In this document: piece after piece, positions 37,672 to 47,081 of the stretch
Layout of the letters: each line of letters starts with the position of its first letter
Numbering within the stretch: the first letter of the stretch is position 1
From: Trinickia dinghuensis
GTDB taxonomy: Bacteria > Pseudomonadota > Gammaproteobacteria > Burkholderiales > Burkholderiaceae
Direction of reading: 5' to 3'
Length of the DNA: 64,000 nucleotides
Assembly (NCBI RefSeq): GCF_003367175.1
Contig: NZ_QRGA01000016.1
Coordinates: 186,001-250,000, forward strand
Notes under the pieces: model-generated
Seen by the model: only the letters and a program-made list of their open reading frames with translations
Databases searched by the model: none
What the model was told of the DNA's origin: nothing
Position numbers and translations under genes: made by a program

Positions 37672-38562
37672 ATGTCCCCTGATTTCGACGCCGATCTGCT
37701 CAAGACCTTCATTGCTGCCGCTGAATTGGGCAGCTTCACCAAGGCCGCCCAAGTCGTATTCCGCTCGCAAGCGGCGGTCAGCATGCAGATCAAGCGGCTG
37801 GAGAGCATCGTGGGCAAGCCCTTGTTCGTTCGAGACACGCGCAATCTATCGTTGACGCATACCGGCGAAGCGCTGCTCGAGTACGCTCGCCGCATTCGCT
37901 CGTTGCAGGACGAGGCTTGGGCGGCGGTAGCTCGGCCGGAGATCTCGGGGCATGTCGTGTTGGGCGGCCCCGACGATTACATCTCTTCGCTGCTGCCACC
38001 GGTGTTGCGGCGTTTTTCGGTGATGTATCCGGCGGTGGAGATCACCGTGATCTGCGCGCAGAGCACCGCGCTGGCTCCGATGCTCGCGGACAACCGGATC
38101 GATCTGGCCTTCGTTACGCGTGACCGCAGTCTGCGGTTGGACGGCGATTTCATCCGCCGGGAGCCGATGTTGTGGGTGGGCAAGCCGGACGAGCCGCGGC
38201 TGTGGCTGGCGCGTCCCTTGCCGGTTGCGCTCTATGAGCCGGGTTGTATGGCGCGTGCCAATACTGTCGCGGCATTGGACCGTGCGGGGCTGCCGTATCG
38301 CGCGACTTACAGCAGCGCGAGCATGCTGGGTGTGTTGACCGCGGTCGATGCGGGGCTGGCGGTATCCGCGCTGGCTCGCTGCAGCATTCCCGATCGGCTC
38401 AGTGTGATTGCGGGGCGGCATGGGCTACCGGAGATCGAGCCGTTGGACATCGTGGTTGCGCGCAGCGCCAAATCCAACCGGCCGACCTGCGATTACCTGG
38501 CCGCGCAAATGCAGGAGGATCTGAGCAGGCCGATGGAAGGCGTATTAACTGTGCAACGCTGA
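37672..38562 (+). CDS. LysR-family transcriptional regulator
   Basis: A 296-residue regulator. The N-terminal HTH (LLKTFIAAAELGSFTKAAQVVFRSQAAVSMQIKRLE) and an effector domain beginning GHVVLGGPDDYISSLLPPVLRRF are clear. The divergent neighbour is the EamA gene; the intergenic region (37578-37671) is AT-rich, as expected for a LysR operator. Confidence 0.93.
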   Translation: MSPDFDADLLKTFIAAAELGSFTKAAQVVFRSQAAVSMQIKRLESIVGKPLFVRDTRNLSLTHTGEALLEYARRIRSLQDEAWAAVARPEISGHVVLGGPDDYISSLLPPVLRRFSVMYPAVEITVICAQSTALAPMLADNRIDLAFVTRDRSLRLDGDFIRREPMLWVGKPDEPRLWLARPLPVALYEPGCMARANTVAALDRAGLPYRATYSSASMLGVLTAVDAGLAVSALARCSIPDRLSVIAGRHGLPEIEPLDIVVARSAKSNRPTCDYLAAQMQEDLSRPMEGVLTVQR

Positions 38563-38906
38563 AGGGATCAAAACTCGAAACGCTAGCGGAATACTCAGGC
38601 GTTCGAACATCTCCCGCCAATTCTCGGACCAATTGCCGGTCCCGATCACGTGCACCGCCAACGTGCGCGAATCTTGCAGATCATTACATTCCTAACAAGT
38701 CACAGCCGGCTAACGTATCCATTACGTCACCTTTCATTACGCCGTAACGGACGGATACAAAGCAGTCGCTTGGCGGAGCCGGCGAACAGCTAGTCTTAGG
38801 CTTTGTCATCCATCTGAAAGGAAATCTGCGGTTCCGTCCCCACGAACGGTCGACTCGGCTACAGCCGCGTCCCATCGACCCAGCCCGACCCATCAAAGGT
38901 TTGAAA
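38563..38906. other. intergenic region, no gene seen
   Basis: These 344 bases are lower in GC (around ATTACATTCC and ATTACGTCACC at 38690-38740) and contain the leader of the sulfotransferase gene. No convincing frame or repeat was found. Confidence 0.4.
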
Positions 38907-39704
38907 ATGGAATCTTTCCCGCTGTTCGTCGTAGGCTCGCCGAGGTCGGGAACGACCTTTTTTTGTTGCGTCCTCAATGCCCACCCGCTCATTCATTTGA
39001 CGAATGAATGCCGTGTCTTCGCTCTGCTCAAAGACACGCTGGACGTCGGCAGCGATCGTCCCGATCTGCTGAGCCCGCCTCTGCGGGATCGTTTCCTCTC
39101 GTTCAGCCGTCGTACGCTCGGCAGCTGGGTGGAGCGCTTCTACCGGGACGAACTCGAAATCACGGAACCGATCTGGGGCGACAAGCATCCTCCCTACGCC
39201 GATCCGACGATTCTGTCCGGCCGCATGGGTTCGGTCGAACGTCTCCCGCGTTCGGGTTCATGTCTTCGGCTGATACGCGAATTGCTGCCCACCGCGAGGT
39301 TCATTCACATCCATCGCGATCCGGGACGCGTGGCGAACTCGCTCGTGCGCAAGCGCTGGATCGGCGCGATCGACGACGGCGTTCGCGTATGGGGGCAATA
39401 CGTCACGGAGATTCTCGACTTCTTCGAAGAACTGCCGGCCGAGCACAAGCTGACGATCGCGTATCGCCATCTAATAGAGGATTCGGATACGAGCGCCGAG
39501 CGCATCGGGACATTTCTCGGCTTGGAGGACGCGTCGCCCATTGGCGACTTTCTGACGTCTCAGCGCCGCGATCCCACGCCGTTCAGCGAGCCGGTCACCG
39601 ATATGGCCGATCTGTATGTCGTTCCGAATACGCCGATGAGCGATGAAAAACTGCTGAGGCTGGCGGGGCGCGCGGCGACGAGTTTGGGGTATGTCGCGGC
39701 ATAA
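38907..39704 (+). CDS. sulfotransferase family protein
   Basis: A 265-residue protein with the PAPS-binding P-loop near the start (VVGSPRSGTTFF, residues 8-19) and the 3'-phosphate loop (ARFIHIHRDPGRVANSLV). The 265-residue length fits sulfotransferase family 3. The ATG at 38907 follows AAAGG. It precedes the AAA+ cassette on the same strand by about 190 bases, and could belong to the same unit or be independent. The acceptor is unknown. Confidence 0.87.
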   Translation: MESFPLFVVGSPRSGTTFFCCVLNAHPLIHLTNECRVFALLKDTLDVGSDRPDLLSPPLRDRFLSFSRRTLGSWVERFYRDELEITEPIWGDKHPPYADPTILSGRMGSVERLPRSGSCLRLIRELLPTARFIHIHRDPGRVANSLVRKRWIGAIDDGVRVWGQYVTEILDFFEELPAEHKLTIAYRHLIEDSDTSAERIGTFLGLEDASPIGDFLTSQRRDPTPFSEPVTDMADLYVVPNTPMSDEKLLRLAGRAATSLGYVAA

Positions 39705-39890
39705 GGGGATGCCGCGATCCGCAAGCATGGCGACAAAGAGGGCGAAAAGAACGTCGCGATTTTAACGGATGGAAATGCCGTCGATTGATGACGGCATTCC
39801 CTGTCCGCTGCTTTCAGGATATCCTTCCGTCGACTCGCAGGGTGTCCTGAGGCAAAGGGTGCCGCGCCAGCATAAAAAAAATTCGGGGTG

Positions 39891-40673
39891 ATGTTTTCAA
39901 TGGGCATGGAACGAGCAAGCGCGCAGTCTGCTTTACAGACAGACAAACGTTACAAACGCATTTCGGTTCCCGTAAAGGCTAGTCTCGCAGCAGTAGTGAT
40001 TGCCGGCATCGTTGCGTCGGGCATTTTCTATACCTCGGGTAGCGCATTGTTCGCCGCGGATTCGGGAGATAGTGTTAGCGCGTCCGATCAAAAAGCACGC
40101 ATCGAGGCGTTCCAGGCGCTCAAATACCTCGTCGTATCGAAAGTTTCAGCGGCGGAAATGCCGGCCGCTATCGATTCCATGCATTTGAACGCCGACGAAC
40201 AATCGAAATTGCGCGCCGACCTCGTGCGGAATGCGGCGGCTTCCTCTCAGCGTGGGGCTGACACACGGTTGCCCGCGGCAAAAGAGGCCGGCGAGCACGC
40301 GGGCGCGGCTACTGCGCACGCCGCGGCCAAGACGGATCCCACTGCACTCGAGCAAGCCAAGCTGCCGTTGGCCGCCCCAGCCGCGCAGGCCGCTCAGCCT
40401 GTCCTCGCCTGGGTTCGTCTCTGGGACTCCGATGTCGAGGACGGCGATGTCGTTCGAATCGATAGCGACGGCTATTCGCGAACGGTGACGTTGACCAAAC
40501 GTGGCATCACGTTCGCGGTTCCCGTATCCGCGAACGGACAAATTCGTATAACCGGCGTCCGGGACGGCGATGGCGGCGGCATTACCGTCGGCTTGGGTTC
40601 GGGCTCGGCGCAAGCGATCCTGCCGATCATGAGCGTGGGGCAGGTCCTTTCCTTGAACGTCAGGACGAACTGA
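39891..40673 (+). CDS. membrane-anchored protein of unknown function (AAA+ cassette gene 1)
   Basis: About 260 residues. One membrane segment at ~30-55 (VKASLAAVVIAGIVASGIFY) leaves a mostly periplasmic or cytoplasmic rest. An Ala/Lys/Glu-rich linker (residues ~115-170) precedes a C-terminal beta-rich domain (ARVRLWDSDVEDGDVVRI-like: VLAWVRLWDSDVEDGDVVRI, then IRITGVRDGDGGGITVGL) that resembles a small beta-sandwich. Several ATGs are possible (39891, 39903, 39909). The stop overlaps the AAA+ start by one base (TGATG). No family is recognised. Confidence 0.65.
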   Translation: MFSMGMERASAQSALQTDKRYKRISVPVKASLAAVVIAGIVASGIFYTSGSALFAADSGDSVSASDQKARIEAFQALKYLVVSKVSAAEMPAAIDSMHLNADEQSKLRADLVRNAAASSQRGADTRLPAAKEAGEHAGAATAHAAAKTDPTALEQAKLPLAAPAAQAAQPVLAWVRLWDSDVEDGDVVRIDSDGYSRTVTLTKRGITFAVPVSANGQIRITGVRDGDGGGITVGLGSGSAQAILPIMSVGQVLSLNVRTN

Positions 40674-41920
40674 TGCGCCGGCTCAACTCCATTGCCACGC
40701 AATACGCGCCTCTGGCCTTGTTCGTGATGACGTGCATTGCGGTGGGACAGTTCGTGTTCCAGCACGTACCCGCGCGATCGCGCCTCGAGCAGTATATGCA
40801 CGCGATTGCAACGTTTGCGCATGAGAACGCGTGGATCCTATTTGCGGTTGCAGTCCTTTTCTGGCTAGTAGTATTTGCAGGCTATTTTCATGATCGACAC
40901 GCAGCTCGACGCGGCGATGTCAAACAAGGCGGGTGGTTAATGGATGCACTGGATCGGCTCACGAATCGGCGAGCCCTGGAGCAAAAGCTTGCGCAAGAGC
41001 CCGAGCCGCAGGTTATCGACGCCGAGAAGCTCGCGAGTGCGCTCAAGAGCAAGGTGATCGGTCAGGACGCGGTTTGCGACGACTTGGCGGCGCAAATTCG
41101 CCGCCGTCTTGCGCTCCGGCAGCGCAATAAGCCGATCGGTGTGTTCATGCTGGCGGGACCGCCGGGAACCGGAAAAACCTATTTGGCGAAATGCCTAGCG
41201 GCGGAACTCGACCGTACTCTGCTGCATTTCGATATGACGCAGTTCTCGAGCGGTGCGCAAGGGGCCACGCAATTGTTCGGCGCGTCGAAGGGATACGTCG
41301 GTTCGAATACCTATGGCAAGCTCACCGCGGCTTTACGCGACACGCCCGATGCGGTCGTGTTGCTCGATGAAATCGAAAAGGCGCACCCTGAGATCCATAA
41401 GAACTTCTTGACGGCCTGGAACGACGGCTTCGTGACGGAGGCCTCGGACGGAAAACAGATTTCGACGACACGCGCGATTTTCATGCTGACCACGAATGCG
41501 GCGACCGATACGCTCCATGCGCTGAGCGACCGGTTCGCCGACGATGCGGACGAACTCAGACGCGCATCGACGAACGCGCTCGGGGAGGCAGGTTTCGCCC
41601 CCGAGGTGATGAATCGCATCGACCGCATTTTTGTTTTCAAATCGCTCACCGGTTTGGACATCGCCCGGGTCGCCGCGCTTGAGATCGAAACGATGATCAA
41701 GAGCTATGGCCTCGATGTAGCCGAGGAAGGCATCGATCCGGATATTCTGATCGGCATGATCAGACGTCAGAATCGGCTGGGCGCGGGGGCGTCCTCGCGC
41801 GACCTCGTGCGAGCGGTGGAGGAGTCGCTCGCGGACACGCTCATCGATGCAAAACAGCACGGCCACACTAAAGTTTCCCTGGTGTCGGTGGACGGCAGTG
41901 TGATTGCCAAACCGCAATGA
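40673..41920 (+). CDS. membrane-anchored single-domain Clp-type AAA+ ATPase (cassette gene 2)
   Basis: A 415-residue protein. Two membrane segments (about 11-30 and 53-71) precede a cytoplasmic AAA+ module. VIGQD 128-132, Walker A GPPGTGKT 162-169, a GYVG pore loop 207-210, Walker B VVLLDE 228-233, sensor-1 TTN 273-275 and arginine finger NRID 314-317 are all intact, and a Clp-D2-like small domain follows (Arg376 as likely sensor 2). It lacks the D1 and N domains of ClpA/ClpB. The aromatic pore loop implies an unfoldase or translocase at the membrane. It is coupled to both neighbours by overlapping start/stop codons. Confidence 0.88.
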   Translation: MRRLNSIATQYAPLALFVMTCIAVGQFVFQHVPARSRLEQYMHAIATFAHENAWILFAVAVLFWLVVFAGYFHDRHAARRGDVKQGGWLMDALDRLTNRRALEQKLAQEPEPQVIDAEKLASALKSKVIGQDAVCDDLAAQIRRRLALRQRNKPIGVFMLAGPPGTGKTYLAKCLAAELDRTLLHFDMTQFSSGAQGATQLFGASKGYVGSNTYGKLTAALRDTPDAVVLLDEIEKAHPEIHKNFLTAWNDGFVTEASDGKQISTTRAIFMLTTNAATDTLHALSDRFADDADELRRASTNALGEAGFAPEVMNRIDRIFVFKSLTGLDIARVAALEIETMIKSYGLDVAEEGIDPDILIGMIRRQNRLGAGASSRDLVRAVEESLADTLIDAKQHGHTKVSLVSVDGSVIAKPQ

Positions 41921-43056
41921 TGAGTTCGAACGTACCCTATCCGTCGCCGGCTCGCGGCGAATCCTTGTGGACGCGAGCACCGTTGTGGCGCTTGTGCGTC
42001 TCGGTAGCGGTCGTGTCGACCGCCGCCGCCGTTTGTTTTCCGCCGAAGTGGCGCGAGGTCGGTGTCAGATCGTTGCCTTCCTTGCCGGAGGCGGCGACCT
42101 ACCATTCGCCGCAGCCCGCGGCAGCGCCCGTTCCCACGTCGCCGGCGACCGCCGCGAAGTCCGACGGCGCCAACGCAAAGGCAGGGCTTGCGAGTTCGAG
42201 CCAAACTCACCTCGCCGCGGCCGCCAGGCCCTCAACGGCCGCCCCTGAGATAGCAAAGGCCTCCGGTTCGAACGCACCGAAAACCGCGACGATTTCAATG
42301 GCAGTTCCGGGCCCCGAGGTCAAGCCGGACATTTCCGGTCTCGACCGAGCGTTACTTGGCCGGACCTACGAGCAGGCGATCAAGGTCGAAGGGTTCGATA
42401 TTCCGTTGCCCGCCGGGAGATGGTCCATGCTCGCGAACACTGGTATTCGCATGCGCCAGGCAACGGGCATGGCCTATTTTCTTGGACGGATCGAGCATAA
42501 GAGGCTCGTGGGTGCCATCAGATTGTTCGCGGTGAGGAGCAACGATCTGCCGGGGGCGGGCTTTCGCGCGGCGAACGGTTGTACGCCCGGCAATCCGAAT
42601 TTGAATTATCTGTACGTGGAGTCGGTGAAGCCGTTCGACCATCAGGCATGCTGGTTGATCAATAACTTTTTCACCCCTCCCTTACTGCAATGGGCGGATC
42701 GCGCGATCAAGATCACGGCTCTCGACCGCGCCGCGGCCGGTGATTTGGCGGCGAAGGGCGTCACATATCCGCAGGATCTGGTCGATGTTCGATTCACGCG
42801 CGCGGAAACGTGGGGTGTTCTCGAGGTTTCGTACCTGTTCGATCCCGAGACCGACGGGATCAAATCCAACACCGCTCTTTCGGCCCGCGAATCGGATTGG
42901 CATGCACCGAACGCTCCCAAATTCCCGGCCAAGGTCGCGTACCTCGCGAAGATGCGAAGCTGGGGCGAGGGGTTCTGGCCGAAGTTTCAGCAGGCATTTG
43001 CTTCAGGTCAGTCGGCCTCGCTGCTCGCCAAACCGGGCGGAGGATCTCAACCTTGA
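41917..43056 (+). CDS. membrane-anchored protein of unknown function (AAA+ cassette gene 3)
   Basis: A 379-residue protein starting in an ATGA overlap with the ATPase stop. One N-terminal membrane segment (about residues 25-43), a ~90-residue Ala/Pro/Ser-rich linker, then a folded domain from ~135 (LLGRTYEQAIKVEGFDIPLPAGRWSML) with aromatic beta strands and two CysxxG-type positions (NGCTPGNPN, QACWLIN). The domain is probably periplasmic. No known family is recognised. Confidence 0.7.
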   Translation: MMSSNVPYPSPARGESLWTRAPLWRLCVSVAVVSTAAAVCFPPKWREVGVRSLPSLPEAATYHSPQPAAAPVPTSPATAAKSDGANAKAGLASSSQTHLAAAARPSTAAPEIAKASGSNAPKTATISMAVPGPEVKPDISGLDRALLGRTYEQAIKVEGFDIPLPAGRWSMLANTGIRMRQATGMAYFLGRIEHKRLVGAIRLFAVRSNDLPGAGFRAANGCTPGNPNLNYLYVESVKPFDHQACWLINNFFTPPLLQWADRAIKITALDRAAAGDLAAKGVTYPQDLVDVRFTRAETWGVLEVSYLFDPETDGIKSNTALSARESDWHAPNAPKFPAKVAYLAKMRSWGEGFWPKFQQAFASGQSASLLAKPGGGSQP

Positions 43057-43149
43057 GTTGACATCCAGTCTTCATGCGCGCGTCTTCGCGGCCTGAAGCC
43101 CAACACGACGCATTGCTATCAAATCTCCGCCAGCGACAGTGGCGTCGGT

Positions 43150-43518
43150 TCACCTTCCTGGTCCGGTAGACGGCACGCAGGTCAATACGAGCGTCCCGCC
43201 GCTTTTGCCCGCTACGCTAACTTCGGCGCGGTGAAATTCTCCGGCGCCGCAGTTCCATTTGGCGACCAGATTCGCTTGGCACGCATGCGGAGCGCGATAG
43301 TCCGCCGGCGAGGCGACCGGATACCGGCACGTGTCCAGAGCATTGCAATGTTCCGTCATGTCACGCGTGACGTTGCCCACGCGGGCACCGCAGTTTGCCC
43401 CATAGGTACCGGACTCGATGCGTATGGGGTGAACCGGTGCGCCGGTGTCGGCGACCGCCACCGATACGGCTACCGATAGCGCGGCCATCGGAAGAAATGC
43501 GCGGATCACTCGATGCAT
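43150..43518 (-). CDS. exported SUEL-lectin-like protein
   Basis: A 122-residue protein with a signal peptide (cleavage near AVA). The mature ESGTYGANCGARVGNVTRDM, then CNALDTCRYPV, then a later CQANLVAKWNCG, follows the YG-C-N-V-C-C-C pattern of the SUEL/galactoside-rhamnose-binding lectin domain, with six cysteines for three disulfides. A lectin role is inferred from the pattern; sugar binding is not shown. Confidence 0.65.
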   Translation of the reverse strand: MHRVIRAFLPMAALSVAVSVAVADTGAPVHPIRIESGTYGANCGARVGNVTRDMTEHCNALDTCRYPVASPADYRAPHACQANLVAKWNCGAGEFHRAEVSVAGKSGGTLVLTCVPSTGPGR

Positions 43519-43696
43519 GATCGCCTCCTGGGCTGCAACACGGGCAGCATCAAATCGATGTGTGCCCTTTCAGTCTAGTTGCAAAAACTCGCAGACGTGA
43601 CCAACCTCACCGAGTGGATCCTGCCGTTCCACGACATGGAGCGTGGAGTTGCGCCGTTGGAATATGGTTAGGATTACTTATCATGACCGGGCGAAG

Positions 43697-44731
43697 TTAA
43701 TGCTGCGGTATCGGTGCCGTCGGCGTGACGAACGAATACAAATCCTTCCACGGGATGGTCACGTCGATCGGGCCGCTTGCGATGGATGCCCCGCCAAACC
43801 CCGCATTGAACGAAAGAACCAATCCTCGCTCGGTGAACGACCACGCGGTCGGGTCGTTCACCACCTTGGCGATCCCGGCGCGGAAGTCCTTTTCAGCGCT
43901 GGGGTTCGGGGCGTCCAGCTTTTGCTCAGCCCGGTTGACGAGCGAAGAGTCCCAGTGACTGTTCGGCGCAAACAGATCGGCCGCGGTCAGCGGGCGCGCC
44001 GCGGATTCGAGGAAGTACGAGACGTTATCGACTTCTTCATTCGCAGCAGCTGCACCGCATCGCTCGTAATGCGTGAATTTGACGTTGATGAAATCGTTAT
44101 GGGCGTAGAGATCGAAGGTCAGGTTTTGCTCAGAGCGCGTCTCGGGGTCCTTCGGATCGGCGGCTTCGAATTCGCCGAAACACCAGTGCGCTCGTGCGAC
44201 ATTCGAAAGCCGGACGATCGTCGTGTTCCACTGCTCGGCTTCCTTCGATGGAGGACTGTCGATTCGAGGCAAGCCGATGTGCTGTTCCAGCGGTGTGCCT
44301 GTCGCCGCATCGATGCCGGGTGAAGCGTAAGTGTCGATACGGCTGAACAAGAACGGGCCGATCCGGATCGCCGCCGTTTGCAGACTATCGAGCCTGTCCT
44401 TGTATTGCCCTCGCAAACATTGCGTCGGGCTCTCCTCGCGCTTGTGTTCGAGACACAGGACAGGGATGACCTTCAGCCACTGCTTCTGGCCGGAGAACAG
44501 GATGGCTTTGCCTTGCTCGGAAAGCATCGAGCGCGCGTGGTCGTAGCGCCGCGCCATCTCAGCGTCCTGCGCCGACAACCGCGGATCCGCGCATACGGTT
44601 TTTTCCAGTGCGGTTCTGGCCTTGCCGCAGTCGAAGCTCGCCGCTGCGGCGACCGTCGGCATCAAACAGGCGAAGAGCACGCCGCAGACCAGCGACGAGC
44701 GTCCGCGGACCCGCGAAAGGATTGTCTGCAT
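43697..44731 (-). CDS. exported LprI-like/DUF3298 protein
   Basis: A 344-residue protein with a signal peptide (cleavage after AAA). An N-terminal DUF1311/LprI-like unit (FDCGKARTALEKTVCADPRLSAQDAEMARRY; cysteines conserved) is followed from ~180 by a DUF3298-type domain (VSYFLESAARPLTAADLF, then LVLSFNAGFGGASIASGPIDVTIPWKDL). The ATG at 44731 gives a proper signal; the open frame extends upstream but is not family-like. It may act against lysozyme or in the envelope stress response; the role is unproven. Confidence 0.8.
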   Translation of the reverse strand: MQTILSRVRGRSSLVCGVLFACLMPTVAAAASFDCGKARTALEKTVCADPRLSAQDAEMARRYDHARSMLSEQGKAILFSGQKQWLKVIPVLCLEHKREESPTQCLRGQYKDRLDSLQTAAIRIGPFLFSRIDTYASPGIDAATGTPLEQHIGLPRIDSPPSKEAEQWNTTIVRLSNVARAHWCFGEFEAADPKDPETRSEQNLTFDLYAHNDFINVKFTHYERCGAAAANEEVDNVSYFLESAARPLTAADLFAPNSHWDSSLVNRAEQKLDAPNPSAEKDFRAGIAKVVNDPTAWSFTERGLVLSFNAGFGGASIASGPIDVTIPWKDLYSFVTPTAPIPQH

Positions 44732-45429
44732 CACGATTGGATTCCCCGAGCGATAGGCGGCCGATGCATGCGTATCGGCAAAGACCGTGCTTGGGCGACA
44801 TTGTCTCTGAAAACTGCTGCCGGCCAAACGGTGCCATGACCGCCGGCATGGCCGAAACAAAAAGCTCGACTTCTTAAATTTTCGTTCTATAGTATGACCA
44901 TTCGTCTTTCGCTTGCCTGACAACCGGCCTGCGTTCGGCGGATTGCTCCACCCGAGCAGCAGTTCGTTCAATGAAAACAATACTGGAGATGTCGATGAGC
45001 GAAATGATTTCGGCTGGCGTTCGAACACAAGGTGAAATCCTCCAGGGTCAGCGGCCCGGTTGACGCTGCGGTAGCGGCGATTCAGCACGCCGTAGCGGTC
45101 AACACTCCCACTTTCATTCCGTCTTCTCTAGTTAGAGCTTGCATCGGGCCGATTTCCTGATCGGAAGGCGGCCGTGCTTCCCACTTTTTGTGCGGAAACC
45201 AAGGTGCTCGGCAAAGCAGAGTTCACGCCCATAGGCTCATCAGGCCTAGGCGTCGTTGCGGCCTTCGAGATCGCGAAGCGTCGCCGCCGCCGGCTGGGCA
45301 ACGAGGTTCGATTATCGACGAGTTCTTCTCGAGAGCGATGCGTGAACGTGGCTTCACGATGGACCATTCGATCCCTATTAGATCGATATAGTCAGTCTAT
45401 TTATGAATTTGCAACAGGGGAAATCCGAC
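44732..45429. other. gene-poor stretch upstream of the arabinofuranosidase
   Basis: These 698 bases contain only short frames on both strands, with lower GC around 44875-44990 and 45370-45410. A minus-strand segment near 45010-45090 reads like a decayed coding stretch (RYGVLNRRYRSVNRAADPGG), but it has no start and is not recognised. No IS ends or long repeats were seen. Confidence 0.45.
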
Positions 45430-46974
45430 ATGAAGCATGGCTCATTACTTCGCCGCTTGTGGGGGGCGATCGTCCTTGGATTCACGTTGTTGCTGGCAGG
45501 CCCGGCCGTCTCGATGGCCGCGAGCCTGCCATGCGATATCTACGCAAGCGGCGGAACGGCTTGCGTCGCCGCGCACAGCACGACGCGCGCATTGTTTGCC
45601 AGCTACGACGGCCCGCTTTACCAAGTGAAGCGCGCTTCGGATAGCCAGACCAAGGACATCGGCCTGCAAACGACGGGCGGCTACGCCAAGGCAAGCGATC
45701 AAGATGCGTTCTGCGCAGGCACCACCTGCGTCATTACGATCATCTACGACCAAACCTCGAACCACAACAACCTGACGATCGAGCCCGCGGGCGGTAACGG
45801 CGGTGCCGACAACGGGGTGCCGGCCGACGCCTTGCCGGTGACGGCGGGCGGCGTCAAGGTCTATGGCGCGTCGTTCTCCGGCGTCATGGGCTACCGCAAC
45901 GTGGCTACCGTCGGCGTTGCACGGAACGGAAGTCCGGAGGGGATGTACATGGTCACCTCCGGCACGCATTTCAACAGCGCGTGCTGCTTCGACTACGGCA
46001 ATGCCGAAACGTCGATCACGGACACCGGCAACGGGCACATGGACGCGATCAATTTCGGGAACGAATGCTGGTTCTCGCCTTGCAGCGGCAGCGGTCCGTG
46101 GGTCCAGGCCGACCTCGAAAACGGGCTGTTCGAGTCGGGTTCGGGGCCGAGCCAAGATACGGCCAATACGGGCAACACCGAACCGTACGTGACAGCGATC
46201 CTGAAAAACGACGGGCAGAAAACTTTCACGCTGAAGTACGGCAATGCGCAGAGTGGTGCGCTCACGACCAGTTACTCGGGCGCGCTGCCGACGAACGGCT
46301 ATCAGCCGATGCATCTGGAGGGATCGATCGTACTCGGCACGGGCGGCGACAACAGCAACGGATCGATCGGTTCTTTCTTCGAAGGCGTGATGACAGCGGG
46401 TGTACCGAGCGATGCCGCCGATAACGCCGTCCAGGCCAATATCGTGAGCGTTGGATACGGTGGTCAGACTGCGACCGCGGGAACGCTGGCTCAGGACTCG
46501 ACGATTTCGCTGAACGCGACCACGCCCTGCTGCACGACGCGGTACATCAGCCAGCAAAGCGGCGAGACCGCGCAAAGCGGCACGGTCGTCACGGCGGTGA
46601 TCTCGAGTTCGAGCCCCGCGTCGGCCCAGCAAGATTCAACGTGGATCTTGCGCGCCGGTCTTGCGGATACGAGCTGCTACTCGTTCGAATCGCGCGACTA
46701 TCCGGGCGAGTTCATGCGCCACTTCGATTTTCACGTGTACCGGCAGCCCATGGACGGAACGGAGCAATTCCGCGAGGACGCGACGTTCTGCGCGGAGCCC
46801 GGAAAGGATGGGCAAGGGACATCGTTCAGCTCGTACAACTATCCGACTCGATACCTGCGCCACTACAACAACACGCTTTACATCAGCAGCGACGGCGGCC
46901 CGAACGATTTCGACGCGGCCAATCTGTGGACTTACGATGTCAGCTGGCTCGTGACGGCACCTTGGGCGCCGTGA
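45430..46974 (+). CDS. alpha-L-arabinofuranosidase GH54 with CBM42
   Basis: A 514-residue secreted enzyme (counting from the longer frame at 45403, positions are +9). After a signal peptide (cleavage near AAS), the GH54 domain begins LPCDIYASGGTACVAAHSTTRALFASYDGPLYQV. The catalytic nucleophile lies in ADLENGLF and the acid/base Asp in LGTGGDNSNG, as in Aspergillus AbfB. A C-terminal CBM42 (FESRDYPGEFMRHFDFHVY, then YPTRYLRHYNNTLYIS) binds arabinose side chains. The ATG at 45430 follows AGGGGAAA. GH54 is mostly fungal, so transfer is possible. Confidence 0.92.
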   Translation: MKHGSLLRRLWGAIVLGFTLLLAGPAVSMAASLPCDIYASGGTACVAAHSTTRALFASYDGPLYQVKRASDSQTKDIGLQTTGGYAKASDQDAFCAGTTCVITIIYDQTSNHNNLTIEPAGGNGGADNGVPADALPVTAGGVKVYGASFSGVMGYRNVATVGVARNGSPEGMYMVTSGTHFNSACCFDYGNAETSITDTGNGHMDAINFGNECWFSPCSGSGPWVQADLENGLFESGSGPSQDTANTGNTEPYVTAILKNDGQKTFTLKYGNAQSGALTTSYSGALPTNGYQPMHLEGSIVLGTGGDNSNGSIGSFFEGVMTAGVPSDAADNAVQANIVSVGYGGQTATAGTLAQDSTISLNATTPCCTTRYISQQSGETAQSGTVVTAVISSSSPASAQQDSTWILRAGLADTSCYSFESRDYPGEFMRHFDFHVYRQPMDGTEQFREDATFCAEPGKDGQGTSFSSYNYPTRYLRHYNNTLYISSDGGPNDFDAANLWTYDVSWLVTAPWAP

Positions 46975-47081
46975 GGCCCGCGAGCGCGGTAATGGATAGA
47001 ACAGCTTTGCGGATGTCCTAACGCCAAAGCTAGCGAGGCCGTCTCATGGCAGCGGCCTCGCTCGAGGGCGAGCCGGGCAAT

